Source of the DNA: Paramecium tetraurelia
Lineage: Eukaryota; Ciliophora; Oligohymenophorea; Peniculida; Parameciidae
NCBI RefSeq assembly: GCF_000165425.1
Contig: NW_001799499.1
Location: 310,001 to 374,000 of the forward strand
Direction of reading: 5' to 3'
DNA length: 64,000 nucleotides
Shown piece by piece: positions 48,600-60,599 of the stretch (positions are counted from its first letter, which is position 1; each line of letters begins with the position of its first letter). Below the pieces are notes generated by a model. The model did not search any database, had not been told where the DNA came from, and was given only the letters and a program-made list of their open reading frames with translations. The position numbers and the translations under genes are program-made.

Positions 48600-49904
48600 T
48601 CAATAAATCTTAAATTCTACATTTAATTTATGAATAATTATCTATTCAAGTACATTAAAGTCTAAGGGCATCTCAGATTCCTTCATTTCTAAAGGATCAT
48701 AGATTACTATTTTGAATGGCACATATTCTAATTTAAAATAATGTAAATCATGTTTAATTGACTTATTAATCTTAGCTTGTAACCCATTTCTAAGACATGC
48801 TTAACTTAATTCATTGGATAAAGGGAAATCATTAAAATCATACACAAATCTATACTTTCCATCCTATTTTTATAGTTTTATCATTATCAAGAAGGTTTCT
48901 AATTAAACTTTCTATAACATGTAACAGAGGTGTAAAAATTCTAAAAGCGTGAAATTTTGTCTAAAAATTGTTTTTTTGAGTTATTTCAAGATTAACTGAG
49001 GTGGATGTAATGTTAAGATTACATAATTGGAATCAATTTCACACACTTGTTTTAAACATTTTTTATTGAGATCGATTATGCATTCTTATAATTAATCTTA
49101 ATTTACTTGCTTGTTTAATTTATAATTATTTTAAAGTGCTTTGATCATATATGTCAATCCCTATTTCTTTAATCCTCAAATTATAAAATTATCTAATGTA
49201 AGTTCTCTATTTTCCAAAATTGATCCTTTAACACTATGCTAAAAGATAATTCATACATATTATTAAATTGTGCTAAATTTATTTCCTATTAAATGCAAAA
49301 CATCTGTATTTGTTAAATAGATGTTTTCACATTATCCTGAATCCTAAAAGTAAGCTTATAATCTTGGATATTGAATTTCGATGATACCCAGATCTTCCAA
49401 AGATACTGTAATAGGAGTAGATGGAATTGAAAATTTTTAAAATTGATCTTGATGTTAACCAATGTTTATATTTATGTTTTCATTTTGATTCAACTAAAGA
49501 TTTTCACAAATGTATTTTGTGATTATATCAATAGATTCTAGATGCATTAATTGAGTTGTTTCTTCAAAATTCAAATTTCTTATGAAATTTCCAAATTTTA
49601 TCGTAAAAGAATGAAAAGTCAGTATAACAGCATATGAATCAGTGAGCACTACCTTTTCATAACAAATTTATGTTTTAGGGATGATTTCAACTAATTTTTG
49701 AATTTCTTCCTCTTGAAAGGAAATTTGATTTATTTGCTTTTCAATTTAGTGTTTTTGTGGAGATCGCTATCCAAATTTTTACTCTTGATAAACTTAACTA
49801 GTTTCCATTTAATCATTGTCACATAGATATTAGAAATTTTTAATATCTACATTTTTTTTTAGAGGCGAGAGAATTCTAGGTTTTCTTAAATTAAAATTAA
49901 TCAT
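48600..49904 (-). CDS. Unknown helical protein
   Basis: About 415 residues starting MINFNLRKPRILSPLKKNVD; a later start, METSQVYQEQKFGQ at about 49812, is also possible. Repeated-looking blocks occur at AVILTFHSFTIKFGNFIRNL, LEDLGIIEIQYPRLQAYFQD and YVILTLHPPQLILKQLKKT, suggesting about three degenerate copies of a 100-residue unit. Introns of 22-23 nt near 49228-49250 and 49100-49122 restore the frame. No family is recognised. With the first start, its ATG overlaps the TGA of the upstream PP2C-like gene (ATGA). Confidence 0.65.
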
Positions 49905-51561
49905 TTTGGCTCTTTTTATTAAACAAGCCATAATAATATAATAGTCATATCTTCAAACATTCCTTCATTTAATATCCAGCTATTTTTGCATTGCTTGTAT
50001 AATGAGTCACAAGCTGACTTGATTTCATGCAGAGAAAAACCTTTCAGTTGACTCATAATGTCGTTTTCCTCTTGATACGCATAGACTGATGCAGTTGATA
50101 ATATTAAGAAGGTATCCTTAATAGTTATATCATATTCGCGAAAAAATGGTTGAGATGATACTCCGATTACATGGGCAATCACGTCGCCTAGACTTCTGGT
50201 CACATGCAACTACGGGTACAACCTGCCTCTTACAAATACGTATTCTTCCCCCTGAGGGATCTTTCTAACTTCGCCTCCGCTATTAAAAATCCTTGCTTTT
50301 TCAGAACTATCACTAGGGGTATGGATAGGTAATGTTTAGGCCATGATATTACTTTCTTTGGTCTAATTGACTTATTCTTTATAGATGTAAGCTCTGTTGT
50401 CTCCAATTTAAGCGCAATATAATTTGGAATCCCTTTAGATGATAACTAAGTATAAGCATTTGATTTACCTGTTATGACACAACCACTAAGCAAAATGTTG
50501 TGAGTGTCATCCAGTTTCTTTTTCTCAATGTACATTTTTAATTTGTTTTGTAACTTTTTAAATATAATCTCCAACCCTCTCATAGGATTCGTATAAAAGG
50601 TTGGTGTTCTAATTAAGTAATGAAATACCATTCTATAGGTTAGATTACTAATTTTTTCACCAAATTCTCCATGTCCATTACTCAAAATCAAGATCTTTTG
50701 ATAATTGTCATTGTAAATTAAATAATCTTAGGCTAAAGGGGCTGTTTCATTTTTATTTCCCTTTTTACTAATGACTGCTATTCCAATTTGGTTTAATAAT
50801 TATTCAGGGGAGTAATCAGTCTGGATTTCAGATTCTTGATCCTCCGATTCTGAGTCTATTAAATTTGATCGACAGGATAGTTTAACTAATTTATCTTTTC
50901 CTGGTAACAATTTCTAGTCACTTATTTGGGTTCTGATATATAATTGAGAAAGGGGATATTGATGAGGGAAAGATTATTATTTCAAATTAATAGTGTCAGC
51001 AACATCATTTATTTCAAAATTAGCTAAAAATTATTAATCAACTTTGGAATTTACACTACTTTTTCTGGATGTGACATTATCTTCAGCCTATTAGATTAGT
51101 TATTTAATTTTTTTAGTGTTTTCATCTCTTTCTTCAAAAGAATCATCACTCTAGAAGTTTTAGAATTTGGTTTATCTTCTATCATTATATAATTGTTTTT
51201 CTTCAATGTCGCTTTCTTCCTCACTGTCAGTATGAAAAGAATTCTTTTTCTTTTAATGTGAAAAATGCATTTTACTTGATTTAACTGATGGACTTGAAGA
51301 TTTTGATATCTAATCACTGTCATCAGAATAAACAACAGAAGGCTTTTATTCTAATTTTACAGTTTATCTAGGGGATTTATTTTAAAATTAGGATTCCATA
51401 AAATTCTTGGTTTCTAAATTTTTAAACATTGTCATTTTATTTGTCCATTTTCTTGATAATTATGATTATTCAATTCCAACTCCCTCATCAATAAATATAT
51501 TATTCTAGGCTGGTAAATTAAAATTTTATTATTCTTATTCTACACTTGCACCACTACCCAT
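49901..51561 (-). CDS. PP2C-like protein with damaged metal site, probable pseudophosphatase
   Basis: About 550 residues starting MGSGASVEQEQQ, a good N-myristoylation context. The first 260 residues are S/Q/E-rich and look disordered. The PP2C fold follows: IGIAVISKKGNKNETAPLAQ, ILILSNGHGEFGEKISNL, LSGCVITGKSNAYTQ, LHVTRSLGDVIAHVIGV and MFEDMTIILLWL. The metal-binding DGHGG motif reads SNGHGEF (Asp replaced by Asn) and the final DN(M/I)T motif reads EDMT, so catalysis is doubtful. The SRSLGD-type Asp is kept. No intron is needed over the whole length. A scaffold or decoy role is inferred. Confidence 0.8.
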
Positions 51562-52354
51562 AAATGAATCGATATTATTTTTATAATGCTTTATTAACTA
51601 ATTTATTATAAAATAACTTATAAACTAAACAATATTTATTACAATTTGAAATTGCTTTAAGCAAGAAATTACATTAATCTTAGCTAATCAAAATATTAGT
51701 TGATCTCCATTTCATAATTAAGATATATTGATTTCATAATTTAAAATATTTAGGCAGTAATTTCATATTCTCATTTTTAGAATTTAGCAAATTGTTTACA
51801 ATTATATAAGTGACCAAATAGTAACAAAAATCTCATCTATTATATGCCCAAACTTTGCCATATTTATTGAAATATCATTTAAAATGGTTATTTAAAGATA
51901 TGAATAGCAAATATATAAAAAGGACCAATCAAATGAAAAAAAACAATTTTGTCATCAAAAATTTAGTAACCTTAAGGTTTAATGAGGGCTATTAATAATG
52001 AACATCTGATTATTCATTTAATAAGAGCCAGGATGAATTAAAAAACAATATTTGACTTCTGGTTCGATTTAAAAGGATCAACATACATTGTTATCTTTTT
52101 ATTAATATATCTACTCCTAGATTATTTATTAAAATTGATTATATTTCATTATTCTAATGTTTTTTATTAAATTTTTGATTTTATTATATTTATATTCAGT
52201 TATGATTAAGTTTGAATTACAAAAATGTACATCACTAAATTTATCATTACTTCTTTAATGCCCCTATGCTAAATCTTATTAGAAATCTTATATAAATGTC
52301 TATTTGAATTGTTATTCACACAAATCTTGTTAATTTTTTTATAAAAATTATAAT
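51562..52354. other. Intergenic region with a weak open frame
   Basis: About 790 AT-rich bases between divergent genes. One + strand frame of 60 codons (52033-52215, MNQKTIFDFWFDLKGSTYIV then IFLLIYLLLDYLLK) is hydrophobic and could be a relic of a membrane protein or chance. Nothing else is supported. Confidence 0.35.
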
Positions 52355-54469
52355 ATGTAGAATTTCGAAGATGAAACATTTGTCCGCTAACTGATATCTG
52401 ATATAACTAGACCAATTGCTGATAAGTAACCAAATCATTTTTAGATAGACTTGAAAAGATATAGAAGGAATTCGAAAATATTAGGCTTAGTATCCACAAA
52501 CACAGTAGAATGATAGATATTATGTCAGATAAATCAGATCAATTATCTTTTGATATGTACTGCAACATCATTATCATAGCAAACTCACTAATGATACAAT
52601 CGAGAATCTCAGAAAGAATATAAAGGAAGATTAATAAAAAGTATTTGAAATTGAAAACCATTTTAATTTGGATTTCAATAATACCAGACTAGAATAAGGA
52701 GTCATAACACAAGAATAGGATAATCTAAAGAAGGAAATCAAAATTTTAGGCGATGTTTAATAAAGTTTGACTGAGAGAGTTGAAATATATAATAATTACC
52801 TAAGTCAGAAATTGTACTAACAAGAGTTTACAATTAGTAATGTCGATACCTCTAATTCAAAAGTCATCAAAGAAATAACAAATTTAAATCTCAAAGTATC
52901 TAATCAATCTATTTAATAGAATCAGGAAGAATTATAAGCTTAAAAAATATAAACTTAAGATATACTAGCAAAAATGTAAAAGAATTCATAAGATCTCAAT
53001 AAGACCCTCTGCAGTTAATAATGGATGTAGGATATGATCGTTGAATTAAGATAAAAATCATAATTCTATCTTACTATTGATTAAGTAGATTCGCAATAAA
53101 AGTAACAAACTCCTTAAAATAATACTCCTCCTGTGATTACTTAGAGTTGTTAAATTTCAAAGTATAAATCATATTGTTATTAGTTAAGTTGATTAATAAG
53201 ATTTCTCTGAAATTATTGCTGAAAAGCTTAATAAACTAAAAAATTAAATTAATACAGAAATGTAATAATAAAAAGAATAAAATTCTTTCTAAATAGAAGA
53301 ATTAAAAAAAGCATTAAATACTTTTAAGTCAGATTTTGTTAGAAGGCTTCAATTAATCTAATCGAATTTAAAGGACACAAATGATAAGTTATTAATCTCA
53401 GTAGGTGAAGTTCAAGAATAAAAGTTGAGTTTGAAATAACAAATCAGTTAAATTAATGAATTGCTCCAAAGATAATTTTCAAAGATTTCTTAAGATATTT
53501 AAACTATATAAACTAATATAACTGGTTTGGATCTTCGGATGGCAGAAACACATTCGACAGTTATTCACGTTTAAGATAAGTAAAAGGAGGCATTTGTCAA
53601 TCAGACACCCTTGGAGTATTTTAATAATTAAAATGATATTATCAGTCTACTGCCTATAAAATAAGAGTCCTAATTTTATGATTCTTTTTAATTCAATAAT
53701 ACTGTTACTTAAAAATTTATCAAAACAGATTAAACTTTATAATTTCAGCCTTAATAATTGAACAGTGTCAAAAAATAAAGAGAAATCTAATTTGTTGAGC
53801 CAGAATAAACTCAAACAGTTACAGAAAACTTAGAAAATTAAAATAATTTGATTACTCCCTAAAGAAAAGTTCAAAATGAAATAATTAAATTAAAGTCAGA
53901 CTTCTTTAATGAATAGCAATACAATCAAAATCAAATGAATAAATTGCTAAAATAGAAGACCATTACAGAATAAGCACTATAAGATGTTGACAAATAACTA
54001 AAATAGTTTCATTCATATTTTGGGGTCATTTTTTCTTTGATCTTACATAATGAGTTAACTGGGACAGATTACCAAGCCAAGATTGTAGGAAATGGGTTTA
54101 AATTTGAATTCTTACCCTTTTAATAGGATGAAAAAACAATGATGTTATATTAAAACAACAAGATTTCAAAAGTAGATCTGTTAATGAAGACTATTATTTG
54201 TACTAACTCTATGATAGCAAAACAAAAATAGAATGGCCTCTAGTTTTAATAAGAAAAATAGAAGTAAAATACAGAAATAATTCGAGAATTATAAAGTAAA
54301 ATTTATAAATATCCTTACAGCCATGTATATCAATAAAAAGAATAGACTCATAGATGACAAATACTAGACTGAAAGACTTAATTTATCTCTAGACACACCA
54401 GCATATTAGTAGACACCAAAATAGAAAGTGACGAAGGTCCTAGTAAAATATAAGAAATTATTGGATTGA
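52355..54469 (+). CDS. Long coiled-coil protein, unknown
   Basis: About 670 residues starting MQNFEDETFVRQLISDITRP. Nearly the whole length is Q/E/K/N-rich coiled coil (IENLRKNIKEDQQKVFEIEN; KLNKLKNQINTEMQQQKEQ). A more globular C-terminal part contains GTDYQAKIVGNGFKFEFLPF and ISKVDLLMKTIICTNSMIAK. Introns of 23-25 nt near 52425-52447 (GTAACC...GATAG), 52558-52580, 53171-53195 and 54301-54325 restore the frame. The composition, with many TAA/TAG glutamines, is typical of ciliate cytoskeletal proteins. No family is recognised. Confidence 0.75.
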
Positions 54470-54497
54470 TTATATTTTTGTAATTTAAACGATTAAC

Positions 54498-55992
54498 ATG
54501 GAGAATTAATTAATTGCTTTGGTGGGTGATCCTGCTGTTGGGAAGACTTCTATTGTCAAATATTTAAAGGGTCTAGAATTTGAGGAGGATTATAGTCCAA
54601 CAGAATAGATAGAAAGCACAGATGTTACAATTCAAGATAATGAAACTATAACTATTTATGATACTCCAGGGAATACAGCAGAGAGAAAATAGGTCATTGA
54701 AATACTGAAGAGTGTCCAAATAGTGTTTGTATGTTTTGATGTTGAAAATATCGATTCATTTGATTCAACATTACAATGGTTGGATGACATCAAAAAATAA
54801 ATAAACAATTCGATGCAAGTTTGTCTTGTAGCTTGTAAAATTGATTCTGATAACAGACAAATATCTTAAGAGCAAGCATTTGAATTTATTAATGATTATC
54901 CAAATGTTGAATATTTGGAAATTAGTGTAAAGACGGGTGAAAATATGGATATGCTCATCGATGTAACTAAAATTCATTATTCATCAGAAAATACCAGTAA
55001 CAACACCTTAAGGGGAAGGAGACCTATAATAATCTTACAGAACTTAACAATCTAATAAATAATCTGAGAAACCTCCCCATAGTCCCGAAAGATAATCATA
55101 GACCTATAAGTCTTAAACAAGTTTATTGAATAAGGAGGAACCTCTTTGGAAGGTCTATGACTTTTTATTTCCAACTGGGAGAGTTGCTAAACTAGTAAAG
55201 ATATCAGATGTCAATGCTAAAAACCTATCCATCTAAGATATATTGTTTAAATTGCAATTAAACTAAAGTTACCCAGTTGTAAATCTAATTGGAGCAAAGG
55301 AAACAAATAAGGGTAAATTCTATGCAGGAATTGCAAGAGCTTGCTTTAATACGGTATTAAATAGTTCTAATTGAATTTAGGATGCAGTAATAGTGGACAG
55401 TGGAATTTCAACAGGAATTGAAAAATATGCGATTAGAAGAGGAGTCAAACTGATTGGAGTTGCTCCTGAACAAGAAGTCAAATATCCAAATTAAAATACT
55501 GGATTTATAGACCCTTTTGAAATTAGTAATGGACATACTCACATATTTCTTTTAAGTAATCTTTACTAATTGCTATATAGACAATAAAGAGAAAATGATG
55601 GTTTTTGGATTGGAAGGGGTTTTTAAAATTAATTTGTGTAAAAAGTAAAAATTTAATTATTAAAATTTAGATTGGCTGAAGGTAGATTGGCCAAAAATGG
55701 TTAAAGAGAAAGTTTGAAAGTTGTTCACATACTTTTAGGTGAATAGGAAGGATTTTTAAATGAATTACAATAGGCAGTTATGGCTAATCATCCAATCATA
55801 GTGATAAAGGGATCTCCTTTGTGCGATTAATACTTTTAAAATTATAATAATCCTCATGCAAATTATTCAAATGCAAGTAATTATGTTATCTTATATAAAT
55901 AGGTTTTGGATAATTAGTAAGAAAAGGACACTTTTATGGACTAAACAGTTTAGATTCAGAAGATATTGCCTAGTACGTCCATTTCTTTTTGA
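54498..55992 (+). CDS. Small GTPase fused to a TRPM-type SLOG/LSDAT domain
   Basis: About 480 residues starting MENQLIALVGDPAVGKTSIV. Residues 1-165 are a Ras/Rab-like GTPase: P-loop GDPAVGKT, G3 DTPGN (normally DTAGQ), G4 ACKID (normally NKxD), G5-like SVKTG. The variants make normal GTP hydrolysis uncertain. A Q/S/K-rich linker follows. The second half matches the eukaryotic LSDAT/SLOG domain of TRPM channels: PVVNLIGAKETNKGKFYAGI, AVIVDSGISTGIEKYAIRR, LIGVAPEQEV, GHTHIFLLSN, VVHILLGEQEGFLNELQQAV and HPIIVIKGSPLCD. SLOG domains bind nucleotide-derived ligands such as ADP-ribose. Introns: 22 nt at 54997-55018 and 27 nt near 55353-55379. No ATG lies in frame between the halves, so they form one protein. 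No membrane helices are seen. Confidence 0.8.
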
Positions 55993-56158
55993 CTGTGACT
56001 CCATATAATTGATTAATTATTCTTATTGTCAATTAATGATACATATTTTGATGATTTAAAACTACTGATTCGTTTAGATTAAGCATCCTATGTTTATTGA
56101 AGAATCTAAAATAATTATTAATAAAAAAAGTTATAAAACTGATAGTATATGCTAAATA

Positions 56159-56353
56159 ATGATTGAATCTCAATTCATAAAGAACATCTTTCCCCCATAA
56201 TCGATTACAAAATAATGTTAATTGAGTTAGTCTAGAATTAACAATTTAAGATAATATTAGAATAAAATTTCGAACTTAAATTTCTAGCTTTAGATAACTT
56301 AGTTTGAAAGAAAAGAATAAAAAGTTTGCAAAAAAAATAAAAGTATAAGTTGA
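56159..56353 (+). CDS. Possible small basic protein
   Basis: An intronless frame of 64 codons from MIESQFIKNIFPPQSITKQ to KNKSIS. It is rich in Q, N, K and S and partly helical. A further intron could extend it beyond the TGA at 56351. The context is compact intergenic space, so a real small gene is possible, but there is no homologue support. Confidence 0.4.
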
Positions 56354-56518
56354 ATTAGCATTTGAAAAAAGATGAATAAGTTTGATTTATCATTTTTATA
56401 AAGATAATTCAGAAAATTCAATCTCATATTTATAAATGGAATATTTAAAATTAAATGCATAATGAAGTTAATTGATTGGAATACTTTTACAATGTTTTAC
56501 TTAGATAAATATATCATT

Positions 56519-57627
56519 TCAAATCTGCTTGATAAAAGTAAATTTTTAATCCGAAGGGTTAATTAAGTACTTCAAAACAGATTCTTCTGGCTTGAAGTTA
56601 TAATTAGACATAAAATTGAATCTGTTTGCAAAGATTTTAAAAATCTCCTTTATTTTAAAACTGCCACTTCCAATATCGTGATCAGGATCTTACGGACTTA
56701 TCAACGAAAACTTATCATCAGGAGTAGGTTTATTTGTTATACTTCCTCCATTTATCATCAAAATTCGCTTTCTTTGATAATCAAATTTCTAGCCATAGAA
56801 TTCTAAGAACCTTAATATATACTCTCCTAAAGTTATATTTTTCAATTGTTCTTATTTTTTATTCGCAAATGCCTCTTTTCTGATTTCTCTTAAGAAGGCT
56901 AAAATCATTTGAAAAAGTAAAAAGGAGCCGATTCCTCCACTATATGTTTCATTTAACTCGCGCTACTTCAACATACATTTTAAGATCATTATTAGATATT
57001 TGAATTCAGGGTAGATTGTAAATGCTTTTCGAATTTCATCAATTTATTTTAAGCCATCCATCTAATTAAATGATATATCAAATTGATATTGAGATTCAAC
57101 TTCAAAGAATTTTATAATTGGTACTTTTGCATTGGCAATTAAATTAACATTTTCAAACTTATCACTTTTCATCAAACTTTAGGCTACTTTTTTATACAAT
57201 TCTTTAGCAGACATACTTTTGTCTATCATCACAACATCAATATCTGCATTAGGCAAATAAAGTTTGGTTTTAAAACTACCAAATGCTTAGATATCAACTT
57301 CTGAAGCAAATTCCTTTATAAATGTTTCAACTCTCATGATTGCTTGTTCTCTTCTTCTATGTTCTTCAGATGTAGGAATGATGTAATCATAAAAATCAAT
57401 GATCTCATTGTGAAATCTAATTGTTGGATGTTTAATAGATGCTGTATTTTGACTAAGCCATGGAGTAATCTCGCCGTCAAATTAGTACTCATTTTACTTT
57501 ATTTATTTTTATCTATTTTGCAAATTCAATCTTACATATTAGGTTCGTCATCATCGATGGTTATTGCTTGATTTTTATTTTCAATATTCTTAATTCTCAG
57601 AGATATATTCTTATGTTTTTCTTACAT
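56519..57627 (-). CDS. Trf4/PAPD5-type non-canonical poly(A) polymerase
   Basis: About 355 residues starting MQEKHKNISLRIKNIENKN; the second codon is TAA (Gln) and a 23-nt intron near 57540-57562 joins this to TPWLSQNTASIKHPTIRFHN. The nucleotidyltransferase motif is FGSFKTKLYLPNADIDVVMI, with the two aspartates of the DxD pair intact. A third acidic position may lie in VPIIKFFE. The central domain has the block SGGIGSFLLFQMILAFLREI and the late block QKFDYQRKRILMINGGSI. Such enzymes add short tails to nuclear RNAs for exosome decay (TRAMP) or stabilise mRNAs. No zinc finger or C-terminal extension is present. Confidence 0.92.
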
Positions 57628-57984
57628 ATTGAACCAAAAATTTATTTAATTTATATGTATATTTCTAAAAACAAAGCTTAAAGAAAAATATAAGAAGGAA
57701 TTCTTACTTTCAAGTTAACCACAACTACTTAAAAAGGTAATTTTGAAGAAGATTTAAAAAATGAATTTTTATATTATCACCCCTAAGAACAATGAACGCT
57801 TCTTTTAAAATAAATCACTTCTGTTATTCTGTATATTATCTATTCTTAGAGTCTCTCTAGTAGGTTTGAGGGTTGCCTATTTTAGTTTAGTTAATTTTGA
57901 TTTAAATTTAATTTTAAGTCAATAAGTGTATGTTAAATAACATTGATGCATAGATTAATTTATGTTATATATTGCAAATTTAAA
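57628..57984. other. Intergenic, nothing recognised
   Basis: About 355 AT-rich bases. It must hold the promoter of the poly(A) polymerase gene and the 3' end of the uL14 gene. I looked for box C/D or H/ACA-like elements and tRNA and found none convincing. Confidence 0.5.
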
Positions 57985-58456
57985 TCAAAGAACTGAACCA
58001 GCAGCTGATGCTATCTTTGGCCATAAATCAGCGGCTTCCTTTCCAACTGGGCCTGTAATTGCAGATCCTTTCATTTCACCCTTTGGATTGATAATAACTC
58101 CAGCATTATCTAACAATTAGTTTCATAACTAACCTTCAAAGTAAATATAATATCCTTCTCGACGTCTGTATGGTTTTCTTTGTCTAACAACCACTGCTTA
58201 CATAACTAAGATTAAATATTCATTCATTACCCTTCTTTCTAAGTGCTGGTTTACCTTATTTGACTGAGCATAAAACCATATCACCAATAGAGGCAGAAGG
58301 CAATCTGCTTAAATGTCCCTTAATTCCAAAAGTTGAAATCACATAGATATTTTTTGCTCCTGAGTTATCAGCACAATTTAGAACAGCACCAACATTGCAT
58401 GCAAGTGTTATTCTCAATTTGATACCAACTTGACCTCCTCTTCCTCTCTTTGACAT
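57985..58456 (-). CDS. RPL23: Ribosomal protein uL14 (RPL23)
   Basis: Large-subunit ribosomal protein uL14 on the 60S interface. About 140 residues starting [19 protein letters not shown]. Conserved blocks: [76 protein letters not shown] and [15 protein letters not shown]. Introns: 25 nt near 58218-58242 and 24 nt near 58116-58139. The length equals human RPL23. No anomaly. Confidence 0.97.
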
Positions 58457-58678
58457 TGATAATTTTAATTAATTTTTAAAATAGATTTGTGAATATTTTA
58501 AGTCTTAACAACCCATTAATCAAAAGGGACTTAAACTTCGGAATATAATTATCATTGCATTCTTAGTTATCAATAACTTATACACATTAACACTTTAGTT
58601 CAAATAAACTAGCAAAAAGTTCTTAAATAAATAGTTAATCATTAAGATCTTATATATATATAGGTATTATTAATAAAT

Positions 58679-60565
58679 TCAGCCAAATTAAATTGCTATA
58701 CTACCAGGCATAGATCTGTGAATCATCACTTCATTTTCTTCAATCATCATACTCTTAAATTCTTATCCGAAGTAGGCATCCTTATTTTCATTAGTAAAAC
58801 AAGCTTTTTATCCTTCAAGTTTTGGTTCTTTAAATAAGCATATTCTCAATTAAGCAGAATTTGGGTATCTAATGTCTAACAAAGCAATCTATTAATTTAT
58901 ATATATATATGATTACTTCACACTTTCCCATAGATCCTAACAACTCAAATTATGCATTCATAAAATCCATTTGATTGCATATTACTGATGTGAAATAAAA
59001 CACTTCTCCTTCACAAGCATTCCATAATAGTACTACAACACATTTGGCTGTATCAGTTAAATAAATAGGATATTCAGCTGATGCAGACATTCCTTAATTT
59101 ATTAAGCATATCTCTGGCTTATCTAAGAATAAATAATCATTATGAAATGAGGCAATAACTATATCTTAATTTTTATCTCTTTTAAATTTACTAACTCCTA
59201 ATATAACAGTCTTATCACTGTGAAATTTAACTGAATTAGCTTAAACATCAGGTAAGTCCATTCCAATTTTTTATATTGGATTTTTATTCCCACAAATTTA
59301 TGTACTTGCACCACTCCAATCACAATCCTTGAGGAAATTCAAACAAACTTTCCTTTATTCAACCCATTAGCCTATTTCCCTTTTATTTGTTTCACATTTT
59401 CCATTCCTTTATCCCTATAATTACAATAAATTGCAATAGTCTGTTAAGGCCTTTCTATGTTAGTTAATGAAATACTTACTTTAAGTTTTATCCAATTTTT
59501 TAATATTCCTTGACTGATGATAATTATCCTTTTCCTTCCAAAACTAATTCGCTTAAGCTTTTTAATGTATATTTAATAGGCGTTGGTTCCAATTCTGTTT
59601 CTCTTAGCCAATCCTTAGGTGTATTTTCTGTGCTCTAAGGGCCAATTTCAATAGTGAAACTTTAAGTACTTAATTTTGATACATCACTATAGGCCTTGGC
59701 TTCTTGTTCCTTTGGTAGTATTTATTATCCTATCACACCTTTAAGAAGGGCAGATGTAATTGTAGCTGCTTATTTTAGATCAATTTCTTTAAACTTCTTT
59801 TAATCGAAATCATCAACTACTCCAGGTGGTAAAGTATATACAAAACCTACTTTTGATCCAAGTAATATATCAGTTGCATAATGTGTTCCAAAATTACTAA
59901 GAAATTCCAAATATTAAGGTGCTGAATATTCAACAGGGAGAGCAGATAATTGGTCAATAAAGCTTTGATGAAATTCTGCTAATTCAGGAACTTGTGTGAT
60001 TTAAGCTATTTAACAAGTAGCCATAGAAATAACAAATGTTGCAGATGTTTACTCTATTTTTTATTGCATATGATTGAATTCAGATGAAGCTGTGAATGCC
60101 CATGGAGTTATATCAATATTGGACACTAAATTTACTCTATATTGTTAGAGATACATACCCAACAAAAGAACTCATATAATTTTGAATTTACTCTGTATTC
60201 TTGATTACAAATGACTCAAAGTTGTATTTGCATCCTTTCTTTGTTATGACATTTAAATTGTCTGGAATTTTATGTCTTCCATCTGAAGTCACTTATTTTT
60301 TGCTATATGAATTCAGAAAGATGTTTCTCCCTGTAAATCCAGGATCCGAAGTTTCCCTCCAGGTTATAGGGTTTCCAAAAAATAAATTATATCCACTGAA
60401 AATGAAATCAATATTAGCAATCGCCTTAGGATCTGCTGCTTAAAAATTACCTCCATCATGTATTTCTTGCATTAACAAATGTTAGAGAGTTTTCTATTAC
60501 TTTTCATTTATTTCTAAGAATCCTCTTGTTAAAACAATAACAATAAGAAGTAATGCAATTCTCAT
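58679..60565 (-). CDS. MACPF-domain protein (membrane attack complex/perforin)
   Basis: About 615 residues starting MRIALLLIVIVLTRGFLEIN, a clear signal peptide. The MACPF signature FLSNFGTHYATDILLGSKVG lies near residue 220. Around it are expected blocks (NPITWRETSDPGFTGRN; VEYSAPQYLEFLS; a cysteine-poor helix cluster TSALLKGVIG). MACPF proteins can form pores; in ciliates and apicomplexans they are secreted proteins whose targets are mostly unknown. The C-terminal 170 residues form a cysteine-containing beta-rich region (CLNFLKDCDWSGASTQICG, VILGVSKFKRDKNQDIVIAS). At least two short introns are present (for example near 58895-58920). No key residue could be shown to be lost. Confidence 0.85.
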
Positions 60566-60599
60566 AAATAAAAACGTATTATAAATTAATAATATAATA

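Noticed and set aside
57344-57571. + strand ORF beginning MFSSSMFFRCRND
   Set aside because: It is antisense to the poly(A) polymerase N-terminus, which has clear homology.
57628-57984. Possible small structured RNA upstream of the poly(A) polymerase gene
   Set aside because: No convincing box C/D, H/ACA, pol III terminator context or stable stem could be identified by eye.
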